Below, one piece after another: positions 48,941 through 61,280 of a stretch of DNA of 64,000 nucleotides. The first letter of the stretch is position 1. Every line of letters starts with the position of its first letter. Location of the stretch: positions 546,790,630-546,854,629 of the forward strand of contig CM046882.1 in assembly GCA_025667525.1 (NCBI GenBank), given 5' to 3'. Below the pieces are notes generated by a model. The model was not told the origin of the DNA and did not search any database. It was given only the letters and a program-made list of their open reading frames with translations. Source of the stretch: Glebionis coronaria. Its lineage: Eukaryota; Streptophyta; Magnoliopsida; Asterales; Asteraceae. A program made the position numbers and the translations under genes.

Positions 48941-49153
48941 GATCAGTTTCTTTTTTTTTTCTTTTTTTTTCATTTTCTTTCTTAAATGTAACTCCAGAAA
49001 ATTATGTAGAGTCCAGTCAAAAACAAGATTACAAAAATATCTCAAAAACGTTGATACAAACAGTTGGTCCCAAAAATGTTGGGCTTGTTGCTGTCACTTA
49101 TATGTGCTTATATTCAGTTGTGAGCCCAGTCCGTGGCCTACTTATTTTAAGAG

Positions 49154-49450
49154 AATTGCATAAATTGTCTCTTAAGTTTGATCATTTTACAGATTTTGTT
49201 CTAAACATTTTGAAAATGTTGATATCGTCTCAAAATTAAACTAATTTGCAAATTTTCATCCTTGAGGTTTTACTATCTTGCATGTTTCGTCTTAAATATT
49301 TTAGCCATTTTGCGTGTTTCGTCTCAAGAATTTTCTCCACAGAGACGATACTTGCATTAAAATTTCTAAATAGAGATATTTCTTGTACTTTTGTGATGTT
49401 TAGGACAAAACATACACATTGACCAAACTTTAAGAACAATTTATACAATT
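49154..49450. mobile_element. MITE-like inverted repeat
   Basis: The ends AATTGCATAAATTGTCTC...TTTGATCATTTTAC (left) and their counterpart AACTTTAAGAACAATTTATA...ATT (right) are complementary over about 45 bp. About 297 bp, non-coding. No clear target duplication, so the family is unassigned. Confidence 0.6.
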
Positions 49451-50740
49451 TACTCACTAATTTATTCTATCTTTTTCCAAGAAGTAAATACTTACATACG
49501 GTAAAATTAACCTTTAAAGTGTCATTAAATCTCATACTACTAGGGTTAAAATTTCTTACCTCATTGGATACACATTTTGAGATGATCATAAAAAAGTTGA
49601 AAGCCGCAAAAACACTGGCTAATATGAATAAAATTGTTGCTATCGTTAGCTATTCATGATATAGTTTTTTTTAACGACGAGTTACGACAGTTAATAAGTT
49701 AGTTATTTAATTTCACAGTACTTACTCAGAAAGTAGTCTTTACCAGTCTTGAATAATAATTAACGATCTGATTTCATTGTATTTACCCAGAAGGTAGTCC
49801 TTGTCAATTTCAAATTAATGCATTTATAGGGCAGAACCTCATATATTCTCATCTTGAAAGAAAACTTTCAAAAAAAACTCGAACATAAAACTTTTCGCAT
49901 ATTCATGATATAGTACGAGGCCCCCAAATCTTTTGAGACAAGGCCGACCATCTCACGTACCCTGATATACAACCACTTAATGTTATACTTTTTCTTTTAC
50001 AAAAATCTACTTTTATGCACAAACGGGTCAATGAAACGAAAATATCTTTTTTTTAGGCGTCGAGAAATCATTGCAAATATGTAAGAACAACATAAACCAC
50101 TAAATAAATACAATAATTCAGAAAATTATAAAGGAAAATGATAATGTTTAGAACCGTCCATATCCAAAGAATGTAATGATTTGATCGAAAACTATGAACG
50201 GTGCAACAGAAAAAGAAGAACAAAAGAATCTTTATAAGAAATTAATAATTCAATTCAGTCAACCATTAGAAACTAAATTATTTAAGTAAACTATGGGGTA
50301 AATTACAAATTTCCTCTATCGATTTTGTAAAAACAGCAATTTTGATACTGAGTGTAAACTTCAGGCACTTTGTCATTATACTTGCGTTTTTCATGCAAAT
50401 GAGCCCCTGAGTTAACTTTTTTTAACTTTCGCCCGTTTTTATCCGTTAACTCCCACACGTGCTACACACGTGAGGGTATTTTCGTCATTTCATATCATTA
50501 CAACCTACCCACCTTTCATTTCATGCAAAAACGTCCTCCAAAGGATTTTCCCGTCATTCAAACCACAACCACTGGTTTACACAACATGATAATGGTCGTT
50601 TGACACTTCATCTCAGCCAATATCAAAATGAATTGACAACAAAATGATGATCATGATTGAGTATTATCGCTTGATATTGACGATTCTGATCTCAGACTAA
50701 CGCCCTTCATTCGTCCCTGAGACTAAGATAGCTCAAAGTA
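49451..50740. other. Spacer upstream of truncated chromovirus, no gene seen
   Basis: AT-rich. The phrase GGGGTAAATTACAAATTTCC at about 50295 and the text following it are a type widely scattered in plant genomes, but I cannot define an element. At the end, CCCTGAGACTAAGATAGCTC occurs at 50715-50734 and again at 50761-50780, a short duplication at the edge of the retroelement. Confidence 0.5.
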
Positions 50741-51775
50741 ATGATGACTACTGAATACTGCCCTGAGACTAAGATAGCTCGTATGGAGCAAGAGCTATGG
50801 AACCTACAAATGAAAAATGATGATATTGAAGCCTACAATAATAGGTTTCATGATTTGGTCTTAATGTGCCCTGAAATGGTTCCAGATGAGAAGAAGAAAA
50901 TAAAAAGGTATGTCAAGGTCTTTCCTAAAAGGATTAAAGGGCACATTACTTCATCAAAACCTTCCTCCTTACATGAAGCGGTGAACATGGCTCATGAATT
51001 GGTCGGGCAATATGTGGAAGGTAAAGCTGCTAAGTCAAATGTTGTTAACAAGCGGAAATGGGAGGATACTAAAGGAAGCAATCAAGGGAATAATGAGGGC
51101 AATAACCGTAACAACAACCACGGAAACAATAGAAACTCCGACAGGAACAACAACAACAACCAAGGAAATAAGAGACAAGAGACATCAACCATGTATGCAG
51201 CTGCTCCTGCTGCTCCTGCTGCTCCTGTTACTCCTGCTGCTCCTGTTACTCTTGCTGCCCCTGTTGCCAAACGAGGCTATACTGGAAATCTGCCTAAGTG
51301 TGATCGATGCAATTGGCATCATCCTGTCGGTGTGTGTCCTCCTAAGTGTTCAACTTGTAAGAGGATGGGCCATAAGGAAGGGAACTGTAATGTGGTGTGC
51401 TTTAGCTGTGGTGAAAAAGGTCACTATCAGAATAAGTGTCCAAAGGCCAAGGACCCACAAAACGATGGAGCTCGAGGCAGGGTATATCATGTGGCTAATA
51501 ACACTCAGCAGAATCCTCAGGTGGTCGCGGGTACGAATCTTCTTAACGATCGCTATGTTAGTGTTTTATTCGATTTTGGTGCTGAGAAAAGTTTTGTTTC
51601 TTCTGCCTTTACTCCTTCTCTTAATATTACTCCTTCTTTAGACACTAGCTATGAAGTAGAATTAGCAGACGATAAGATTGTTAGTACCAATACAGTCTTG
51701 CGTGGTTGTACCCTCGACTTACTTAGTCATTTGTTTCTTAATCGACCTTTTACCGACGCGTCTCGACAGTTTTGA
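50741..51775 (+). pseudogene. Chromovirus Gag C-terminal half and protease start
   Basis: MMTTEYCPETKIARMEQELW is internal to a normal Gag, so the first ATG is not the true start. The protein then has KRYVKVFPKRIKGHITSSKP, an Asn-rich stretch, a Pro/Ala-rich (PAAPVTPAAP) linker, and three zinc knuckles: CDRCNWHHPVGVC, CSTCKRMGHKEGNC and CFSCGEKGHYQNKC. The protease follows, with VLFDFGAEKSFVS where the family has DSGA; the catalytic Asp is kept but the Ser is changed to Phe. Near 51741 a frameshift ends the homologous reading, and the true continuation (DLLPTRLDSFDVIVGMD) is in another frame. Confidence 0.88.
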
Positions 51776-53690
51776 TGTTATTGTTGGTATGGATTAGTTA
51801 GCATCTCATCGTGCTGTTAATGTTTGTTTTGAAGGAATCGTGCGTATTCCTCTTTCTTCGGGTAAAACCTTAGAACTTCGCGGCGAGAAGCCGGATGACA
51901 ATCCGAATTCTCTTCTTTGTATCAAGGCTGATGAGAAAAAGCTTGATGATATTCGTATCGTTTGTGAATTTCCTGGAGTATTCCCAGATGACTTGTCAGG
52001 GTTACCTCCTGTGCGCGAAGTTGAATTCCGTATCGACCTTATTCCGGGTGCTTTACCTGTTGCCAAGTCGCCTTATCGCTTAGCCCCGTCTAAAATGAGC
52101 GAATTATCGAATCAACTTAAGGAATTACAAGAGAAAGGTTTAATTAGACCGATTCATTTGCCGTGGGGAGCTCCTGTGCTCTTTGTAAAGAAAAATGATG
52201 CTGCAATGAGAATGTGTATTGACTACAGGGAATTGAATAAGCTGAGAATCAAGAATCGTTATCCTCTCTTATGTATAGATGACTTATTTGACCAATTGCA
52301 AGGTGCTTGCTGTTTCTCCAAGATAGACCTTCGTTCAAGTTATCATCAGTTAAGAGTGCATGAAAGTGACATCTCCAAAACTGCATTTAGAACTCGTTAT
52401 GGTCACTTTAAATTTACCGTTATGCCATTCGGTCTTACCAATGCTCCTGCCGATTTTATGGATCTAATGAACCGTGTTTGCAATCCCTACCTTGATAAGT
52501 TTGTCATAGTCTTTATTGAAGACATCCTCATTTACTCGAAATCCAAAAAAGATCATGAATACTATCTAAGAACAGTTTTAAGTCTTCTGGAGAAAGAAAA
52601 GTTGTATGCCAAATTCTCTAAGTGTGAATTTTGGTTGAAAGAGGTCCAGTTTTTAGGACACGTGGTAAATCAGGATGGTATATACGTGGATCCTAGTAAA
52701 GTTGAAGCAGTTAAGAATTGGAAATCTCCTAAATCACCTATTGAGGTCCGTTCATTTCTCGGGTTATCCAGATACTATCGCAGGTTCATCGAAAACTTCT
52801 CCAAAATTGCCAAGCCTTTAACCCTGCTTACACAAAAGAACAAGGAGTACATTTGGGGTAAAGATAAAGAGCAAGCCGTTTGCTTATTAAATGAGAAATT
52901 ATGTAATGCACCAGTTTTAACACTTCTAGACGGACCGAATAATTTTGTAGTTTATTGTGATGCATCCAATCAAGGTTTCCGGTGTGTCTTAATGCAGAGA
53001 GGAAAAGTGATTGCTTATGCCTCCAGACAACTTAAAATCCACGAACAAAATTATACCACTCACGATTTGGAGTTAGGTGCAGTAGTATTTTCCTTGAAAA
53101 TATGGAGACATTATCTTTATAGGAAGAAAAGTGTAATATACACTGATCATAAGAGTCTCCAATATATCTTTGACCAAAAGGACTTGAATATGCGTCAAAG
53201 GCGGTGGTTAGAACTCTTTAGTGACTACGAATGTGAAATTAAGTATCACGCGGGAAAGGCTAATGTTGTGGCGGATGCCCTAAGTCGAAAGGAAAGACTT
53301 AAACCTAAGAGAATGCGTGCTATAAGTATAACCATTCAATCTAGCCTCAAGACTAGGATTTTAGAAGCACAGAAGGAAGCTGCAAAGGACCTTAAGGCTC
53401 CAGCTGAATTGCTACGAGGATTAGATGCTCAATTTCAAAGGAAAGAAGATGGAACAATTTACTTCGTTGGATGGATATGGATTTCATTAGTTGGATGAAT
53501 AAGAAAGGTAATAATGGACGAAGCTCATGCTTCAAGACATTCAATACAACCTGGTGCAGATAAGATGTACTACGATTTGAGGGATGTTTATTGGTGGCCT
53601 GGTATGAAGAAAGATATAGCAGAGTACGTCAACAAGTGTCTGACTTGTTCAAAGGTTAAAGCAGTACACCAGAAATCTTCAGGTCTTTAA
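51744..53690 (+). pseudogene. Chromovirus reverse transcriptase, RNase H and integrase zinc finger
   Basis: Frame 3 is readable from about 51744 with stops at 51795 (a Trp codon expected, GMD*LAS), 53496 and 53688. Motifs: [56 protein letters not shown] (Asp), [13 protein letters not shown] and FIEDILIYS. In the last motif the family has FIDD or YVDD, so one of the paired catalytic aspartates is Glu. RNase H shows [28 protein letters not shown] and NVVADALSR. The integrase HHCC finger HASRH...CLTCSKVK is at about 53523-53655. Confidence 0.9.
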
Positions 53691-54791
53691 CAACAACCGG
53701 AAGTCCCTGAATGGAAATGGGAAAGGATTACAATGGACTTAGTTACAAAGTTGCCCAGAAGCACTGGTGGTTATGATGCAGTTTGGGTTATTGTTGATAG
53801 ATTAACCAAATCTGCTCACTTTCTCCCTATTCGTGAGGACTATAAAACGAAAAGATTGGCTCGAATTTACATCAATGAGATTGTTGCAAAATACGGAGTA
53901 CCGGTGTCGATTATTTCTGATAGGGATGGTCGTTTTGCGTCTCATTTTTGGCAGGCACTTCAAAAGGCGTTGGGTACGCAAGTATTAATGAGTATAGCAT
54001 ATCACCGAGAGACGGATGAACAGAGTGAACGCACTATCCAGACTTTGGAAGACATGTTGCAGGCATGTGTTATGGATTTTGGAGGTAGTTGGGACACTCA
54101 TATACCTTTGGTTGAAATCTTCTATAATAATAGTTATCATACAAGTGTCAAGTGTTCGCCATTCGAGGCTTTATACGGACGTAAATGCAGATCACCAGTG
54201 ATATGGAAAGAAGTGGGTGAAAGACAACTGATAGGACCTGAATTAGTCCAAGAAACTACAGAAAAGATTGTACAGATTAGGGAAAGACTGAAAACTGCTA
54301 GAAGTCGTCAAAAGAGTTACGAAGACAAAAGACGCGGACCTCTTGAGTTTCAAGTTGGAGATCGTGTGTTGTTACGAGTATCTCCATGGAAGGGTATTGT
54401 GAGGTTTGGCAAGAGAGGAAAACTTGCACCACGTTTTGTAGGACCATTCGAGATCGTTGAGCGTGTTGGTTTGGTAGCTTATTGACTGAAGTTACCTCAT
54501 GAGCTAAGTTGTGTTCACAATGTATTCCATGTTTCCAACCTTAAGAAATGCTTAGCAGAATCGGATGTTCAAATACCGTTAGAAGAAATAAGGGTGGACG
54601 AGAAAATGTACTTCATTGAAGAACCAATTGAGATCGTGGATCGCCAAGTCAAGAAGTTGAAACGTAGTTGGATTCCTATCATTAAGGTTCGTTGGGATTC
54701 ACGTCGGGGTGCCGAGTTTACCTGGGAGAGCGAAGATCAGTTCAAGGCTAAGTATCCTCATTTGTTCTCGTCTTCTTCCGTCTCCAATTGA
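53691..54791 (+). pseudogene. Chromovirus integrase core and C-terminal domain
   Basis: The same frame goes on with [13 protein letters not shown] (first Asp), [13 protein letters not shown] (second Asp) and [17 protein letters not shown] (Glu), then [24 protein letters not shown] and [15 protein letters not shown] at 54483-54485 sits where the family has Arg (AY*LKLPHELS); the frame then continues with VHNVFHVSNLKKCL and finishes IKVRWDSRRGAEFTWESED...YPHLF, which resembles the chromodomain-like tail that steers insertion. All three catalytic residues are present. Confidence 0.88.
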
Positions 54792-54826
54792 ACTCTGAGG
54801 GACCAGAGTTCCTTTAGGGGGTAGAA

Positions 54827-57448
54827 TGTGAGATCTCGTATTTTCTCGGTAATTGTTTTACTTTTATATATTATTTTAATCATTGATAATATTTTATTCG
54901 GAATTATAAAATTATTATTATTTTATGTTTCCATATTTATTTAAATCAAAAATTTTGATTTAAAAGCACCCGCGTGCACTTTTACAAAAGATTACTTGAA
55001 TCAACGGAACGAGGACCGAGGGCTAATATTTCGACCTTAAGATGTTAATCATTACTTGGTATTAAGTCTAGTCCGATAACGGGCACAATGTTAAATCCTT
55101 GTATTTTACGTTTTATTGTGACTGTTTCAATGTTCGATGTTTTCTTTTTAATGACGTGTTAAGTCGAGTCGGGAGACTATATTAATATATTTTGAATGAA
55201 TTTTAACTATTGAGAAGTATTTTTACGAAACCCGAGTCCCGTGAATATTGTAAAAATTGACTAATAGTCATTTTCCACTTTTTAACTAACTATTTACTTT
55301 TAGTCCAAAGAAATGAAAATTTAGCAAGTTTAGTCCCTCCACCTACCACTATATAACTATTTTCCACTATCTAAACACATGCAAAATTTATAAAAAAAAT
55401 AAAAATCCAATCACCTCCTCCCCATCCCTTTTCTACCGTGAGCCTACACACTCAAAAACCACCATAGATCTTGATTTTTAACTTGTTTTAGCTTAAACTA
55501 ATTCAAGTCCCTACCTAGAAATCAAAAGGTGATTCCTTTGATACCAAAATTTCTTACATGCAACAAGTTTCAAGTTTTCATATGATTAAGGGTTGGTAAA
55601 ATGTTTTGATGATTATGCATGTGATGATCTTGATAAGATCATGATGTTTTGATGATAAAAGTTTGAGTTTTTTTATTTTAATTTTGTTAAAAATAACATG
55701 CAAGTGTTAGATTTGATATTTGGTAATTATAAGATGTTAGTTATGGTAGAAAAATGGGTAAAATGAGTTGAAAAGATGATTTGGCATGAGTTCTAGAGTA
55801 GTGATTTAGGGCAGTAGGTTTGAGGCTAATTTTGGGTGTCTTAAGCTTGAATTATTGTTGTACAAATGAGATAGTGTTATAGATATTTTCATTAGCTTTG
55901 TTTTAATATAAATTAGATCTTCTAACTCAAAACGAGGAGGAAGTTATGTTAGTTTGATTATTCGTGTACCGGGAGACGAGTATCGACACAATTCGAAGTT
56001 GTTGTCGATATTTGGATCGAATCTCGGGGACTATAAAATGAGTTTTAAAAATAGTCAAGGGCTGTTCTTGGGCTCTAAGCTTAGGGTGGTGAGTCTATTT
56101 TCAAACTCAAGTGTTGGTTTTGTAAACGGAATTGGTTAGAAAGGTCAAAATGGTTTTGCGAGTCGAAGGTGTAAATCTGTCCGGTTTTTGTAATTCATAG
56201 ATGTGTCGGGCAGGAGGTCTTAGAAGTAAAAACTTTTGACGAGATTTTTAGAGTACTTTCTATAGATAGTAAGAGAGTTCCTCAAGTCGTTTCATAAACT
56301 TTTGACGTGTCTAAGTAAGGGAAATGAGCTTGTACATTTGGTATATACCGACTGAGTGCTTTTGAGAGCATTGTCTAGTAAAAGTAAACTTTTAGAGGTG
56401 TCTGGAAGTATCACTTGCATGGTTTTTCTTGCGTATCATAACATGTTTTATGTACTAATATAAATTCGAGTGTTTTATAAACATTATTTTCGTATCTTCT
56501 AAACTTTCGCGTCCCGTTATCATAGGTCTTGGATGATTTAAAGTTGCTTGATTTTCCTTTCTTACTACTCAACCCTCAAGTTCCGTGTTGATTCACCTTA
56601 TAGCTAAAGTGAGTTCATAGCCCCTTTTACTACTTGTACATTGTTTTAAAACGCGGATTGAGATTATCATGTTGGAACACAATATTTTAAATTGTATGCT
56701 ATCCAAAAATGTATGCTGCTAGATGAATTCATTGATATTATTGCTTTTAGTCTATAGCCTTAAGTTTCCTCTCTTGATCATGAACCGTTAATTGTCCCAT
56801 ATACTTTGTGCTAAACAAGAATGTTGTGGGTGGACCCATCGGGATTGACAATCCCCGTCTTGTATTACTTTGACGCATTTCATTTGTTTATACTTGAGTA
56901 TTGAGGCTAAATACTTACTAGAGGAACCTACAATGATTGTTGAGCTTCGGTTTCATGAACTAAATAGCAATAATATATACCATGACTATGGATAATGTAC
57001 ATAGTCATCCCCCCATTACTTGTTTTACAAACTTTATTGTGTTCTATTACTTAGTTTACTAAACCTATGAATATCACTCAACTTTTGTTGACGGATTTAC
57101 ATGTTTTAATCTCATGTAATAATGCTTAATATGCTTGGATGAGGTCCCGTTGGATGTTGGCAGCTTGGAAGTTCTGTGATGTGTTTATGCTTTTGATATA
57201 TTTAAAGTTGTCAAAATCTTCTGCTTATCTTTTGGTATCTATAAAACTTTAAAACCATGATGTAATGGTACTTTATTATATTTTAAAACTTGTAGGACCT
57301 ATGCTTTAAAACTCTGATATATCGTGATGTAATATATATGTCTTTTATTACGCCATCTTTGAGTCATTTATAATTCTTTGTCACTTGTACCATGATGTGG
57401 TACCCCCATGTTGTCTAGTTGTTCCGTACCTGATTTCGGGGTCTCACA
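54827..57448 (+). repeat. 3' LTR of the chromovirus
   Basis: Begins TGTGAGATCTCG directly after the purine tract and ends GGTCTCACA. TGTGAGA and TCTCACA form the short terminal inverted repeat, so the length is 2622 bp. Non-coding; the 61-codon frame at 55954 is incidental. Confidence 0.85.
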
Positions 57449-58965
57449 TAAAGGTTCAACCTTTCTCACTCAAAGTTTTTTATTTCATTTAGTAGCAGTT
57501 TTTGAGTAAAGGAGCGTGCAATGTCATGTGTCTATTTCACAAATGTGATTGTGTACATGGTATTTTGTCGCCTTATCTGACGTACTAAAGCTGATAACAA
57601 ATCACCAAATATCATCAAACTTGATCCTTTAGTATTACTAAAGGTCCAACATTTCTTAAAAGTACTTTGTGACATAAACGAGGAGCTGTAACACCCCACC
57701 TTGATAAGTGGAACGTTACATGATAATTATGGCGTGTCATCAAAGCATGCAAGGAAATATATCTTAAAACATAAATGACCATAAAGGAAAACCAGAATCA
57801 AACATAGGCTCAAAAACATAAACCCAAAACATGCATAAAGTAAATGAAGTGAAAAAGGAAAAGAAGTATAAGGTAGCTCCCATCCTATGCATGTCCTCTC
57901 CATGCTCGAGTCTGTCCTTGGGTACCTGCCGTTTGGGTCATGGAAATAAAATATACGGCTGAGCAATACGCTCAGTGAACGGATATAATGACATGATAAG
58001 AATAAATGAAACATAATTGAAGATCTGAAATGCAGCGGAATATGTGTAAGTCTTGGAAAACCTGGAAGTTTGTTTAAAAGCATATTTATACTGAAAAGTC
58101 TTATGTTCATGTTTATACTGAAAAGTATTATGTTCAAGTTTATACTGAAAAGTCTTATGTTCATGTTTATACTGAAATTGTAATTTAAAGGCCAAAGAGC
58201 TCATATAGGTCATAATAAATATCAACGTGCATGAATACATAGAGGGGTGGCATCGTCATACAATTAGAGGGGGTACCTCTAATTATATTAGACTGGTTGG
58301 AGGGATAAGCTCCATGTGACGGATGTAGAGCACACACCACATTCATCGTGTAATCTACAAAACATGTACTAGGATGCACCCATACGCCCCACATGATAAT
58401 CATAAAATGGCCAATAACTGAAAAGGACGCCGTGAGTAATCACTCTCGTTGCGGAAGAGTCATAACACCGGTGCCTCAAGTGTTATGGTTATGGTACCTC
58501 CATAACTAGGTGGACATGGTCATGCATGTATATAGCTCAGACAGTTTAAAATGATAACATAGTAATTACTGAAAAGTTTTATGCAAACTACTGGGGAAAA
58601 TAGATGGTAGCAAACGTGGAATCCTAATTATAGAAAGAGAAGGTCCATGCTGAAGGACGGAATATCCGTACCTTATGTCCAGTAATGAAATGAAGATGAA
58701 AGCGGAAGAAACAACTTTGACTTAACGAGTGCTACATAATAAAGGACGTGAATGAGTTGTCTGTTTAATGCATACTTTACTGATTATCAGTTTACTTTAC
58801 GTGTTCTTAACTTGTTTTACTTGTTCTTATCTTGTTTTACATGTTCTTGACTTGTTTTACTGTTTCATGTTTTATCATGTATTTTCTTAGTGTTTCATGT
58901 TTTCTTGATTAGTGTATTTCATGTTTTATGTGTTATTATACTTGTTGTTTCATAATGAGTAACTT
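57449..58965. other. Repetitive spacer, possible LTR fragment from TGTAACACCCC
   Basis: TGTAACACCCCACC at 57687 is a common gypsy LTR beginning, but I cannot find its right end, so this is tentative. Minus-strand frames (57727-58403) contain only simple repeats. Bases 58783-58920 repeat CTTGTTTTACTTGTTCTTAT-like words. Confidence 0.4.
58085..58176 (+). repeat. 27-bp tandem repeat, 3.4 copies
   Basis: TTTATACTGAAAAGTCTTAT and seven more bases repeat with starts at 58085, 58112, 58139 and 58166, an exact 27-bp period with few changes. Confidence 0.9.
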
Positions 58966-59217
58966 TATAAAAATAGCAGGTTTCTATATAGTAACATTCC
59001 AAAATAGCAGATTTCCATATATAGCAACTTTCCAAAAATATTAAGTTTCCAAAAATAGTAAGTTTCCAAAAATAGAAAGTTTCCATAATTAGTAAGTTTC
59101 CAAAAATATAAAGTTTCCATAAATAGTATGTTTCTATAAATAGTATATTTTCATAAATAGTATGTTTCCATAATTAGCATGTTATCATAGATAGTATGTT
59201 TCCATAATTAGCATGTT
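58966..59217 (+). repeat. About 18-bp minisatellite, many diverged copies
   Basis: Variants of AGTAAGTTTCCAAAAATA, with CATAAATAGTATG in the later part, recur through the whole interval. The copies diverge gradually from left to right. Confidence 0.8.
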
Positions 59218-59225
59218 CTAATTTG

Positions 59226-59852
59226 GATACCAAGGACTAATCTCCACCTTTCATATCCATTTTTATCCAATGGATAAGATTAAACACAAAATATATTTTT
59301 TTACCATCTTTTTTCAAACATTAATATCTCTTAAACCGTTAATCGTTATGCGAAAAAACATACCGTTACAAAGAGCTTTTAATTATCTTTCTATAGATAT
59401 ATATGCTATATGATATACTTTCGACAATTTTTTTTTATTTTCTTCATGTTTTCGAAAATTATCATATATGATACTAATATCATATATGATGTAACAACAG
59501 TATCATATATGATATAACCTATCATATACTGTATGATAGAAACCAATATCATACGGAGTATATGATTAACACTGTTATCATATATGATGAAACAGTATTA
59601 TCATATATGATATTTCACGTAAATTTTAATAAGAAGAAAAAAAACTAAATTTTTTTTTCTTCGAAAGTATATCATAGTGCATATTGGTAGAAAGATAATT
59701 AAACGCTAATCGCGATGGTATATTTATTTTCATTTAACACTTAACGGTTTAAAAGATATTTACATTATAAAAAATAGATAAAAAATAAAATATATTTAAT
59801 ATCATCCATTAGATGGAAATAAGATGCATGTTAGAAATGAGTCCCTAATATC
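59226..59852. mobile_element. Hairpin-forming MITE with palindromic core
   Basis: The ends GATACCAAGGAC and GTCCCTAATATC are inverted repeats, and complementarity continues inward for well over 200 bp on each side (for example TTAAACCGTTAA near 59333 with TTAACGGTTTAA near 59742). The centre carries five exact copies of the palindrome ATCATATATGAT (59461, 59479, 59502, 59577, 59600). No coding capacity. The target duplication is not clear, so the superfamily is unassigned. Confidence 0.8.
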
Positions 59853-60011
59853 TAAAGAAAAATATGGTATTCAAAATAACTCTTTGATGTAATTTTTTTA
59901 TTTGTTTTTGCATTATAAAAACTGAAATACAAATAAAGTAGTATGTTTTACTAAGAATGCATAAGAAAATATCCGGATCATGACGGTCTTTTCCAAATTA
60001 TCACTAACAAA

Positions 60012-60338
60012 TAAGGCTGAGCATGGCAGACCCAAAACCGACCCGGACCAGAAAATCGGACCGGACCGGATCGAACCGAATCGGACCGAACAATTTCGGT
60101 CCGGTCCTCGGTCCGAGGTTTTGGACGAATTGGGTCCTCGGTCCGGTCGGTCCGATCCAGTCCGATTCGGTCTTACCTAAATCACGTCAATTATGCCTAA
60201 TAAGACCGGACCAGAGCAACCCGAACCGGACCGGACCATTTCGGTCCGGTCTCGGTCTAGAGTTTTGAACCATTTCGTTGCTCGATCCGGTCCGGTCTTA
60301 GCCGGTCTGGTCCGGTCCCAGACTAATGCTCAACCCTA
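60012..60338 (+). mobile_element. hAT MITE with repeated GGTCCGG boxes
   Basis: Perfect 8-bp flanks CTAACAAA (60004-60011 and 60339-60346) bound ends TAAGGCTGAGCAT and ATGCTCAACCCTA, imperfect inverted repeats with the typical hAT TA(G/A)GG start. The interior is dominated by GGACCGGACC/GGTCCGGTCC words in both orientations. Frames here (59980, 60023) are by-products. Confidence 0.88.
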
Positions 60339-60396
60339 CTAACAAACACACAATTTTAAATTGCAATCTTAAAAGAATTAAAAAAATATATTTCAC

Positions 60397-60404
60397 TTTA
60401 AATA
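60397..60404 (+). promoter_or_regulatory. Putative TATA box of the SAUR gene
   Basis: TTTAAATA in CTTTAAATACCCCTTC, 100 bp upstream of the ATG. The spacing suits a short leader. Inferred. Confidence 0.5.
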
Positions 60405-60503
60405 CCCCTTCACATGCTATCCAACAAACCCTTCACAAACACAAATTATTTTTTTCACTTCCATATCTCAAAAACAAAACACAAACAACCTTAAAAAACA
60501 ACA

Positions 60504-60884
60504 ATGAGCAAAATCAACCAAATTATCCGTTTAAAGCAAGTCGTCAAACGTTGGCGCCACCGTAGTTCACTTGCGGTCTACATCGGTCCAGAACGACACC
60601 GTTTCATCATTCCAACACGTTTCTTAAACCTACCAGTATTCATTACCTTACTAAACAAAGCTGAGGAAGAATACGACTACCAGATATCTGGCGGCTTTAT
60701 TCTTCGTTGCGATGTTTCCTTTTTTAGAAACTTGTTGCATGTTCTTGAACGCAACGAACGTGAATTTGACACGTTGGATTTGGATGAGTTTGTGACCATG
60801 TTTAATGATTTGAACGTTGATGAATTTACGTGTAAGCATGAGCCGCGTAGCTTTACGCCCTTGTTGAGGAAAGATAGGGTTTGA
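60504..60884 (+). CDS. SAUR-type auxin-responsive protein
   Basis: A 126-residue intronless product. The SAUR core is clear: VYIGPERHRFIIPTRFLNLP (about residues 34-53), LLNKAEEEYDYQISGGFILR, then CDVSFFRNLLHVLER. These small proteins are induced by auxin, and in studied members they inhibit PP2C.D phosphatases at the plasma membrane to raise H+-ATPase activity and cell expansion. The length is normal for the family, the ATG is in a good context (ACAACAATGA), and the first residues are basic with no signal peptide. It lies only 160 bp downstream of a hAT MITE target site, so that MITE could be part of its promoter region. No frameshift; likely functional. I do not assign a family number. Confidence 0.93.
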   Translation: MSKINQIIRLKQVVKRWRHRSSLAVYIGPERHRFIIPTRFLNLPVFITLLNKAEEEYDYQISGGFILRCDVSFFRNLLHVLERNEREFDTLDLDEFVTMFNDLNVDEFTCKHEPRSFTPLLRKDRV

Positions 60885-61280
60885 TAAAGTGAAAGATGAA
60901 TTGAACCTGTGTCGTTGGATTTAATTAGTTTAAGGTTTTGTGTTTTGGTATATAATTACTATATGGATGGTTTAGTTAGTTTTGGATTATGTTTTCATTT
61001 GACGTACTGAAACTCATGAAAATCACCTATCATCTTCAGCATTACTAGTCCAAGCATTAAAACAAATCAATCACATATTTGAATAATAAATTAAATGGTA
61101 TTGAATTTTTTCAAAAGAAAACATTCTTTAAAAGGTATAATTAATTTATTAAGAATATTTCAAACTTCAACATCTGTATCACCCACTACCAACAACACCT
61201 TTGACATAGTGGCTTTACGCTGTTCCATGTGTCAGAAGATCACTCATTTACCCAAAACACTAATGGGGTAAAGATAGATT
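60885..61280. other. SAUR 3' flank and spacer
   Basis: AT-rich, with nothing recognised. It includes the SAUR 3'UTR and ends at the start of the next decayed frame. Confidence 0.5.

Larger units (their letters stand above)
50741..57448 (+). mobile_element. Ty3/gypsy chromovirus (Tekay-like), 5'-truncated
   Basis: The order Gag, zinc knuckles, protease, reverse transcriptase, RNase H, integrase, then a C-terminal chromodomain-like end is that of plant chromoviruses. The 5' LTR, primer site and start of Gag are missing. A purine tract (about 54813-54826) leads into a 2.6-kb 3' LTR. One frameshift and four in-frame stops make it inactive. A target duplication cannot be tested. Confidence 0.92.

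Noticed and set aside
50994..51641. 215-codon Leu-rich plus frame
   Set aside because: It is the shadow of the Pro/Ala-rich Gag linker in another frame.
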